Source of the DNA: Priestia megaterium
Lineage (GTDB): Bacteria > Bacillota > Bacilli > Bacillales > Bacillaceae_H
DNA length: 64,000 nt
Direction of reading: 5' to 3'
NCBI RefSeq assembly: GCF_023824195.1
Contig: NZ_CP085445.1
Coordinates: 49,998-113,997, forward strand
Every line of letters starts with the position of its first letter. Within the stretch, counting starts at the first letter, position 1. The translations under genes and the position numbers were made by a program. The notes under the pieces are model-generated. The model did no database searches. It was not told the origin of the DNA and worked only from the letters and a program-made list of their open reading frames with translations. Positions 58,138-64,000 of this stretch are shown piece by piece.

Positions 58138-58315
58138 CTATTTAATTATTTCATAAATTAAATAGTTGCCCCAATCCCTCATTACAATGGTTTCTCCTGC
58201 ATTAGCTTCTTTCCGTAACCACTTTTCATCTTCGTTCACATTTTTTTAATTCATGTTTTACCGTTAATAATCGACAGCCCAGTATTCTCATAGCCATGGG
58301 ATAATTCAAGTCCAT
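58138..58315 (-). pseudogene. Frameshifted small plasmid gene
   Basis: ATG 58315 reads MDLNYPMAMRILGCRLLTVK then HELKK. At a run of seven T (+ strand 58241-58247) the frame shifts, and coding continues as VNEDEKWLRKEANAGETIVM then RDWGNYLIYEIIK to TAG 58138. The two halves join into a plausible 57-residue protein. No family known. Confidence 0.5.
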
Positions 58316-58390
58316 GTCTTGATATTTGGGCTCTCTTTTTCATCTTAAGTCAAGATGTTCTCCCTCTAAACCATTCTACTCTCACTTTAT

Positions 58391-59179
58391 TTACTTTTGA
58401 TATTCATAGACAACAGGAACTTGATCCATTTTGACTGTTTTAGCCACGACATAACGGCGGTATCCATCTTTTAAGATCTTTGATCCTTTTTCAATCGTCA
58501 ACGGCTCATCTAAACGTCCTGTACGCTTCACAAAATCGATAACCTTTTGCGTTTTTTCAGGGTTTGGGCGTGTCTTTAAGAACTCTTCAGGAACGATAAT
58601 ATCATCAAAGTTCAATAGATCCTGAGTTCCCTTCGGTTGGTTTGATAGTGTTGTCTTTTTTTCCTCAGCCTTTTTCTCTTCTGTAGGTGCTTGTTGTACT
58701 TCTGGCTGAATAGGCTTTACTTCTTTCTTCTCTTCCTTTGCTACAGGTTGAGAAACAGGTGCTTGTTCTTCTTCCTGTTTAGTAGGTTCCGTATTCTTTT
58801 GGTCTTGAGAAGGCGCAGATGCCTCTTGTTTAGGTTCTTTTTTCGCATCTGACTGATTCTTCTCTTTATCATTTTTGTTCGGGAGAACGGTAATCTGGAA
58901 ACAAATCACCCCTACTTCACCAGGACATTCATCTATCGGAATATCCAGCGTTGGTTCCCCTTGAATTAAAATCTTTTCATGCATGATGCTTTTCTTCGTG
59001 AGTCCAGTTTTATTAAAGGCTTTCTTCGCAACAAATACGGTATACGAAATAAACGTACTCTTCTTCAAGCCTTTAGGCGCAGATGGTGACCCTTTTTCAC
59101 GCATATCAAAGGCAACGTAGCGATCATATTCTCGTAGTGGTCCTGTGGCTGATCCGGTTAACGTAATTTTATGTGGCAT
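58391..59179 (-). CDS. ParB/sulfiredoxin-fold domain protein with disordered linker
   Basis: 262 residues in three parts: N-terminal ~105-residue beta-rich domain (MPHKITLTGSATGPLREYDRYVAF, GEVGVICFQITVLP), a Lys/Glu/Gln/Pro-rich linker (about 106-185), and a C-terminal ParB-N-like domain with FDDIIVPEEFLKTRPNPEKTQKVIDFVKRTGRL and KILKDGYRRYVVAKTVKMDQVPVVYE (the GxRR nucleotide-binding box). GGAGGAG precedes ATG. Likely a plasmid maintenance factor; no ParA partner is seen nearby. Confidence 0.7.
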   Translation of the reverse strand: MPHKITLTGSATGPLREYDRYVAFDMREKGSPSAPKGLKKSTFISYTVFVAKKAFNKTGLTKKSIMHEKILIQGEPTLDIPIDECPGEVGVICFQITVLPNKNDKEKNQSDAKKEPKQEASAPSQDQKNTEPTKQEEEQAPVSQPVAKEEKKEVKPIQPEVQQAPTEEKKAEEKKTTLSNQPKGTQDLLNFDDIIVPEEFLKTRPNPEKTQKVIDFVKRTGRLDEPLTIEKGSKILKDGYRRYVVAKTVKMDQVPVVYEYQK

Positions 59180-59288
59180 AATAGTCTCCTCCTGCGTAGA
59201 TTCTTAGTTATTGTTTATTTAGAACACAGTTCTAAATAAACAAAGTATATTAAAACATCAGCTTCTAAGAGATTTCTACTTTTTTTGA

Positions 59289-60590
59289 TTAGGAAGCTGT
59301 GTCTTTTAGTTGATTATGTTGGCGCAAACATTCTTGTTCTTCTGGCGTTAAAGCTTGTCCTAAGTCCTGTTTCACCTGAGCTATCTCCAACAAGCTATAC
59401 GTGGAGCTGTGCTCCTCCAACAAGCCCTCTTCTTCTAGTGTTAGCTCCTGTCCTAAATCTTGCTTTAACTGAATCATTTCAAGCTGTTGATCCAAAGAAA
59501 TCTTTGATTCTTTTGTAACTTTTTCTTGCTGCTGTTCAGCTTGTAACCAATCGGGAACCAATTCTTTACGGATAATACGTTTCGGTTTGGCCAATGTTGT
59601 TGTTTGACTTTCGTTATGTATAACTTCTTGTTGGTTTGCGTATACTGATGAATAATCCTGCCCTTTAGGGTTTACCAATTCATAGAATTGATTTTTCGCA
59701 ATTTGATAGATTAATCGACACATATCCCCTAGGGATAAAGAATTGCCTTGTTGATTAGCTTCATGGACATATTTGTCTAATCCCACAATGGATGTATACG
59801 CAATTTCATGGACTTGTTCTTTCACAATCTCAATCTCTGTATCTCGTTTGACAGCTTTAGCAGCATTTTGAATACGAGCATAGAAGTCTTGCAGTCGATG
59901 CCCATATTTACCTGCATAGACTTGATTGACTTTCTTAGGCACACCTTTGATATAGGTGAAGGCCTGTGAAACAGATATTAAATGATTATTTATATGATTT
60001 ACAGGTAAATCAAGGTTAATAAAGGCATCAGGTGATTTATCGGCCTCTAAGCCTGTCATATCAACGTTTTCATCACTTTCTGGAGACGTCACAGGACGTG
60101 TCACAGGAGTGGTCATTTCTTCTTTTTCAAGGCTTTGTACACCTGTTGTGTCATGGGCGAAAAAGATTTCGTCGCAAATGTGATGAAAGTTCTTATGGCT
60201 TTTAAGGATAAATACATAGCTATCAGGGTGAGTTCCTGTTGCATCCTCTTTAATGTAACGTGCCACAAGTACAAACGGAGTCGCTTTTAACGAGCGTACA
60301 AAACGAGAAACCGTACTTTTGGAAACATTAAATTTCTTCATAAGTGTTTCAGAACGGATCGCTTGAATGCCCGTAGCCACTAGGTTATAGATGACGTAAT
60401 CGAGCATTTCCATCCTCTTTTTAGGGAATTCTTTATGTATGGCTGATTGTTGTTGTTTAAAGTGGGTACGAAGACTTTCTAAAAACTCTTCTTTCTTTCT
60501 CCGAAGTGTGGACTTGTTGGTCCATAACCATTTGAACCGTCCATTGAAGGTATCTACATCTTTTAAATAGCAGGTTAATATCTTTGTCAT
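59289..60590 (-). CDS. Plasmid HTH protein, candidate replication protein
   Basis: 433 residues from ATG 60590 (AAGGAG upstream). N-terminal helical region, a winged-helix segment ATGIQAIRSETLMKKFNVSKSTVSRFVRSLKATPFVLVARYI, then SYVFILKSHKNFHHICDEIF. The C-terminus has two copies of a short unit (IQLKQDLGQELTLEEEGLLEEH; AQVKQDLGQALTPEEQECLRQH). Its 5' leader is overlapped by a candidate antisense RNA (60715-60850), an arrangement seen for plasmid Rep genes. Replication role is inferred, not shown. Confidence 0.6.
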   Translation of the reverse strand: MTKILTCYLKDVDTFNGRFKWLWTNKSTLRRKKEEFLESLRTHFKQQQSAIHKEFPKKRMEMLDYVIYNLVATGIQAIRSETLMKKFNVSKSTVSRFVRSLKATPFVLVARYIKEDATGTHPDSYVFILKSHKNFHHICDEIFFAHDTTGVQSLEKEEMTTPVTRPVTSPESDENVDMTGLEADKSPDAFINLDLPVNHINNHLISVSQAFTYIKGVPKKVNQVYAGKYGHRLQDFYARIQNAAKAVKRDTEIEIVKEQVHEIAYTSIVGLDKYVHEANQQGNSLSLGDMCRLIYQIAKNQFYELVNPKGQDYSSVYANQQEVIHNESQTTTLAKPKRIIRKELVPDWLQAEQQQEKVTKESKISLDQQLEMIQLKQDLGQELTLEEEGLLEEHSSTYSLLEIAQVKQDLGQALTPEEQECLRQHNQLKDTAS

Positions 60591-60679
60591 TTGTTCATCG
60601 TCTCCTTTAAGGAACACAAAAAAGACACTGTTTCCCTGGAAAAAGGAAAACAATGCCTTGATTTTGATGAACTAAGCTC

Positions 60680-60708
60680 TTGAAATAGATGTCAATTTCA
60701 TATAAAAT
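60680..60708 (+). promoter_or_regulatory. Sigma-A promoter of a candidate small RNA
   Basis: TTGAAA, 17-bp spacer, TAAAAT. Near-consensus, with no protein gene downstream on this strand. Confidence 0.7.
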
Positions 60709-60714
60709 AAAAAC

Positions 60715-60850
60715 ATAAGTTTTATTTTATAGAAAAACTAAATCTATTAACAAGAGACTTCGACAAGTGTTTTCCCTACCGTAATTAGGGTGAACGGTTT
60801 AAGAGTGTTGCTGCACTACTTAAACAGTTGAAGTCTTTTTTCTATTCCGG
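60715..60850 (+). ncRNA. Candidate antisense/counter-transcript RNA
   Basis: It begins about 7 nt after a near-consensus promoter and ends in a structured terminator: outer stem GACTTCGAC/GTTGAAGTC enclosing CCCTA/TAGGG and GTTTAAG...CTTAAAC hairpins, then TTTTTT. It is complementary to the leader of the minus-strand HTH/Rep-like gene starting at 60590, so it could be a copy-number control RNA. Confidence 0.5.
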
Positions 60851-61135
60851 TCATTTTTGTTAGTTTAATTATAGCGTTAAGTAGTCTCATAATTCAATAA
60901 AAAAATAGTAAAATATATCAAAACAAGTATATTTAGCTACGCAGATACCACATTAATGTAGAGATTGAGTCCATCATATATGAGATTTTTAGTTTTGGGG
61001 AGGGGAAAAAAATTCCCCTCCCCAATTAGCTTAGAATATGTTAAAATTATTGTTTTTTTATATCAAAAACGTTTAAATTATGTATATCTTGAAATGAGAA
61101 TAACCGTTTTAGTAAGTGGAGACCTACCATATAAA

Positions 61136-61174
61136 TAAAAGAACCCTAACGATTAATTCGTTGGGGTTCTTTTA
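61136..61174 (-). terminator. Terminator of the 61172 gene
   Basis: AGAACCCTAACGA, loop TTAAT, TCGTTGGGGTTCT. It overlaps the last codon. Confidence 0.8.
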
Positions 61175-61735
61175 TTTACCAAATAGTTTTGAGAAGAAGC
61201 CTTTCGATTCCTGTTGTTTGTCAGCATGAAGTTGCCGCATAGTATCTATTAACATTTGATCACGTTCAAGTTGTCGTTTTTCACGCTCTGCTTCTTTTTC
61301 TTCATTAGTTGCCGCCGTTTGTCGTATTACTTCGGCCATTGCTTGCATAGCATTTGCCATTTTTTCATTTTGACGTGCTAAATCTTCATTTTGTGATTCT
61401 AGCGTTTCAACTTTCGTTAAGATAGTTTTGTATGCTTCAGTTAATTGCGTCAAAACTGGAGCATTCTCATTTGTTTCCCCCTCGACAACAATATCATGAC
61501 CTTCCGAAGCAAGCAAAGCGCGAATATAGTCATTAGGATGCCCTTCAGCTTTCAAGTCTTCTATAAGTGACAACACAGGAAAAATAGATTCTTTGTATTT
61601 CTTTGTCCGACCTTTTCCGACGGTGTGCGGTTCTACAAATTCCTTATATGTATGGAGCCAATCATAAACGCTAGACCTTGAACGCCCTAGTTTGTCTGCT
61701 ATTGCCGTTAAGGAATACACTTTTTCGTAATCCAT
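61172..61735 (-). CDS. DUF3967-type plasmid protein with MerR-like HTH, second copy
   Basis: 187 residues from ATG 61735 (AAGGAGG upstream; the longer frame to 61876 is rejected). HTH YSLTAIADKLGRSRSSVYDWLHTYKEFV, a PHTVGKGRTKKYKESIFPVL wing, then a long coiled coil (LEAYKTILTKVETLESQNEDLARQNEKMANAMQ; EKEAEREKRQLERDQMLIDTM) and a basic tail SKGFFSKLFGK. Same architecture as 57512. Two operator-like repeats upstream (61803, 61855) suggest autoregulation. Confidence 0.75.
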   Translation of the reverse strand: MDYEKVYSLTAIADKLGRSRSSVYDWLHTYKEFVEPHTVGKGRTKKYKESIFPVLSLIEDLKAEGHPNDYIRALLASEGHDIVVEGETNENAPVLTQLTEAYKTILTKVETLESQNEDLARQNEKMANAMQAMAEVIRQTAATNEEKEAEREKRQLERDQMLIDTMRQLHADKQQESKGFFSKLFGK

Positions 61736-61802
61736 TACAAAAAACCTCCTTTGAAAAATACATCGTGACATAATGATAACATAATAGAAACGTTTTATAC
61801 CG

Positions 61803-61875
61803 TACAAAACAACATTTTGAACAAATAAAGACATCGAGAAAACAAATGGAGTCGTACAAAACAACATCTTGTACA
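61803..61875. promoter_or_regulatory. Two operator-like direct repeats upstream of the DUF3967 gene
   Basis: GTACAAAACAACATTTTGAAC at 61803-61823 (written here as GTACAAAACAACA and TTTTGAAC) and GTACAAAACAACA-TCTTGTAC at 61855-61875. Each has GTACAA...TTG-AC dyad ends and they are spaced 52 bp, i.e. five helical turns. Confidence 0.55.
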
Positions 61876-61971
61876 TCTTTCGGCAAACCTTCGGACAAAT
61901 GACGATGTTAGTTGAACTTGTTCGAGGGTTGGTTTAACTTGTCCGGAGTGTAGTGCGCATGTCGGAAAATT

Positions 61972-62013
61972 AAGTTCACCTCAAGTTCGCCTTTGGTTGA
62001 ACTTGAGGTGAAC
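61972..62013. repeat. Perfect 17-bp inverted repeat
   Basis: AAGTTCACCTCAAGTTC, 8-bp loop, GAACTTGAGGTGAACTT. No T-run follows, so it is probably not a terminator; could be a protein-binding or origin element. Confidence 0.65.
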
Positions 62014-62241
62014 TTATTCGAGAATACAAAGCGTGGTTTGTATTCTGTAGTGGCATTTACCTTTATTAAATGTAAAATTGACACAGCCTTAAATATAAAC
62101 TTCAGATTAAACACAGGTTAGTTAATTTACAAAGGCGAAGTGTACTGTTGGAAAATTAGATATTTTAAGTTAAGGTTAGGGTAAACTTACTAATTTTTAT
62201 AAATAAGTATAATTATAGATAGGTTAGAGGGGGTAAACTAT

Positions 62242-62499
62242 ATGAAAGTATTGAAAAATAATGTAACTAAATTCATTATATTTTCTCTTATAATTGGTTT
62301 GATTATCGCTTTTATATTTACGATAAAAGGTTTGCTGTTACAACTCTTAGGGGTGACACTGCTTATTGTTGCAGCAATTATTTGTATTCTTTTATTCTTT
62401 ACTATCTTCGGCCCAATAATATTAGGAGTTCTTGCAATTGCAGGAGCAATCTTAGGTTTTTTCTTAATTATCGGAATAATAGGTTGGATTTTTATGTAA
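62242..62499 (+). CDS. Small hydrophobic membrane protein
   Basis: 85 residues, almost entirely membrane: FIIFSLIIGLIIAFIFTIKGLLLQLLGVTLLIVAAIICILLFFTIFGPIILGVLAIAGAILGFFLIIGIIGWIFM split in three helices. AGAGGGGG precedes ATG. Function unknown. Confidence 0.65.
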   Translation: MKVLKNNVTKFIIFSLIIGLIIAFIFTIKGLLLQLLGVTLLIVAAIICILLFFTIFGPIILGVLAIAGAILGFFLIIGIIGWIFM

Positions 62500-62722
62500 A
62501 AAACAAGACTATTGAACGTTATTTATCTAGTAAAAAAGTAAATTAAGGAATAATATTCATTTTATGTTAATAAAAAACATTTATTTAAGTCAAATATAAT
62601 CATCAAACAACTTTAGTAAATGTAAATAAAAGGATTTATGTTCTATTTGAAATTAAATGGTAGTTTGATACGATAAAACGAAACTAATGTTCTATAAATA
62701 TAAAAAGTTCTAGGAGAATTAT

Positions 62723-63352
62723 ATGAAAAAAGTTATATTGTTTAACTTCAATGGCACTATTGTAAATACAAAGCTTTTAGCAATTGATATTTTTAATGAA
62801 ATTGCTAAGAAGCAGGGGTATAAGAAAATTAGCGAAGAAGAGGTATTACACTTAAGTAAATTATCAATAAGTGATCGTTGTAAGACGCTTAATGTACCTA
62901 TATATATAATGCCTCTCGTTGGGATTGCAATAAAAAGAAGATATCAAACGTATATTCCTAATTTAACACCTGTACTTGAAATAAGTGAAATGCTTAAAGA
63001 ATTAAAAAAACAAGATTATAAATTAGGTTTTTTAACAAGTAATAAAAAGAATGCAACTAATAAATTTTTAATAAATAATTCCATTAATATTTTTGACTAT
63101 AGTCACTATACATTTAACCCTTTTTCTAAATCAAAAGATATTTCAGCATTCCTGAAAAATAACAAATTAAAAAAAGAAGAAGTTATTTATATAGGAGACG
63201 AGTTAAGGGATATTAGAGCAGCTAAAAAAAATTGCCTTTTTTGTATAGCAGTAGCTTGGGGGTTCGACTCAGTAGAGCTTTTAAATACAGGACGTGCAGA
63301 TAAGGTTATAACGCAACCTAAAGAAATTGTAGATATTTTATCAAGGTTATAA
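62723..63352 (+). CDS. HAD-superfamily protein with Asn in both catalytic Asp positions
   Basis: 209 residues with the HAD phosphatase layout: motif I FNFNGTIVNT (7-16) where active enzymes have DxDGT, an alpha-helical cap, motif II FLTSNKK, and motif IV YIGDELRDIRAAKK. Nucleophile and general acid are both Asn (codons AAC and AAT), so classical phosphoaspartate chemistry should be impossible, while the metal-binding GDxxxD motif is intact. It may be a ligand-binding pseudoenzyme. TAGGAG precedes ATG. Confidence 0.75.
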   Translation: MKKVILFNFNGTIVNTKLLAIDIFNEIAKKQGYKKISEEEVLHLSKLSISDRCKTLNVPIYIMPLVGIAIKRRYQTYIPNLTPVLEISEMLKELKKQDYKLGFLTSNKKNATNKFLINNSINIFDYSHYTFNPFSKSKDISAFLKNNKLKKEEVIYIGDELRDIRAAKKNCLFCIAVAWGFDSVELLNTGRADKVITQPKEIVDILSRL

Positions 63353-64000
63353 TAATGTTTTTTATATTTCTTAATCTATTGCTTTCTATTATCTTACTGT
63401 TCATCCAATCTGCTGAGAATGAAGAAATTCGTTAGATGGTTACCTTTTGCTTGATAGGTGCAACATACAACTAAATAAATCAAAGAGATATATTTTAGTC
63501 AATAAACAAGTGCTTACTCCTTTAAGCGCTTGTTTTTTTGTCTATTCTTCTCCTTTGAAGAAGTCATTCTTTTGTGTTTTTACTGTGTAAACATAAAAAC
63601 ATTCTGAAGAGCATAAGGGGTTTTTGCTATCACAGAGTGTGATAGGCTAGGCAGAGCCTAGCAAAACCATGATATCATGCAAAATCTTCAAGGAACCCCC
63701 TCAGCGCCCCCTCAAATTAAGGGACAGTCCCTTCACCGTACCTTCAGTGATCTCAACATTTGTGCCAGAAACCCCTTCACCGACCCTTCATAGTTGATAA
63801 ATGTCCCCTCAAGGGTCACTTCATTTTGAAGTGTTTTTTGAAAAAAATAAGATGGAAGCAAGTGATCTTTTTTTATTTTTGTTCGCACGTTTATGGTCAA
63901 AACGGCCATCTGTTTTTACTTACAATACAAGTGCTTTACGCGTGCTTTTTTATCATTTATAAATCGATTTTTATTCTATAAACGATGACTTTTCTAAAAA
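63353..64000. other. Palindrome-rich non-coding end of the window
   Basis: A terminator AACAAGTGCTT/AAGCGCTTGTTTTTTT (63504-63538) is followed by CTATCACA-GAG-TGTGATAG, CTAGGCAGAGCCTAG and CATGATATCATG (63629-63680), then two direct repeats CCCTTCACCG-nnCCTTCA (63730, 63772) and a terminator CACTTCATTTTGAAGTG-TTTTTT (63820-63842). No ORF is convincing. It could be an origin or transfer region. Confidence 0.4.
63586..63613 (+). repeat. Doubtful dif-like site
   Basis: XerD-like TGTAAACATAA (9/11), then a XerC-like TTCTGAAGAGC after only 5 bp. Far from the array; possibly chance. Confidence 0.2.

Larger units (their letters stand above)
60591..61171. other. Leader and intergenic region of the HTH/Rep-like gene
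   Basis: Contains the candidate RNA gene (60680-60850), a perfect palindrome TGGGGAGGGGAA/TTCCCCTCCCCA (60996-61024) and a terminator for the gene at 61172 (61136-61174). No ORF. Confidence 0.55.

Overview
The window is low-GC, Gram-positive, spore-former DNA with strong AAGGAGG ribosome-binding sites and hairpin plus T-tract terminators. Several features point to a large plasmid of a Bacillus/Priestia species close to P. megaterium: two tandem gerB genes behind gerA-gerC (the plasmid gerU/gerVB layout known from P. megaterium), an FtsK/replication-relaxation pair, DUF3967-type and ParB-like plasmid genes, and many insertion-sequence scars. The species is inferred, not proven.

Layout. 1-4.1 kb: zinc-homeostasis genes (two DUF1980 proteins, a permease and a ZinT-like lipoprotein behind a Zur-like box). 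4.1-4.97 kb: gene-free, with three copies of a second short repeat. 4.97-7.05 kb: stress genes with sigma-B promoters. 7.05-9.85 kb: scars of IS256-, IS21- and IS1182-type elements around two membrane-protein genes. 11.1-34.2 kb: accessory region cut into small modules (below). 34.5-42 kb: cold-shock-like gene, spore germinant-receptor operon (gerUA-gerUC-gerUB-gerVB type, with a 40-codon membrane ORF) and a DUF4046-like protein. 42.9-45.0 kb: FtsK-type plasmid operon. 45.8-56.3 kb: histidine-utilisation block (hutU, hutI, hutG, two MFS transporters, a HutH-like protein without the MIO triad) under an AraC-type regulator with a degenerate receiver. 56.5-64 kb: plasmid maintenance genes, a candidate antisense RNA, palindromes and an unusual HAD protein.

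Main discovery. From 13.6 to 34.2 kb nearly every one- to three-gene unit is bounded by a 28-bp site of the form AGTTWACATAA, six variable bases, then TTMTMGGAAGT. Read on the other strand this is the Bacillus subtilis chromosome-dimer site dif (arms ACTTCCTAGAA and TTATGTAAACT, 6-bp centre). I count 20 copies with both arms recognisable, plus degenerate or half copies. Nineteen of the 20 face the same way whatever the direction of the genes. Spacers fall into a few families, a terminator-like hairpin usually sits next to the XerC-type arm, and an extra imperfect dyad (about GTATA-nnn-TATAC) recurs 7-8 bp outside the XerD-type arm. This resembles the pdif modules of Acinetobacter plasmids but is much denser and has the extra dyad. 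It suggests a cassette system mobilised by the host CodV/RipX (XerC/XerD) recombinases, since I see no recombinase gene in the window. Cargo: azoreductases with an Rrf2 regulator, MFS pump, quinone oxidoreductase with TetR, MarR/EVE/SRPBCC operon, two metallo-beta-lactamase-fold hydrolases, PsiE, small lipoproteins and membrane proteins, DinB and GNAT proteins, very small ORFs and one apparently ORF-free structured module.

A second dispersed repeat (invariant ATTTGTCGTCA, six variable bases, then a GTAAA-starting arm) occurs five times at gene-poor or scarred places and has a similar 11-6-11 architecture.
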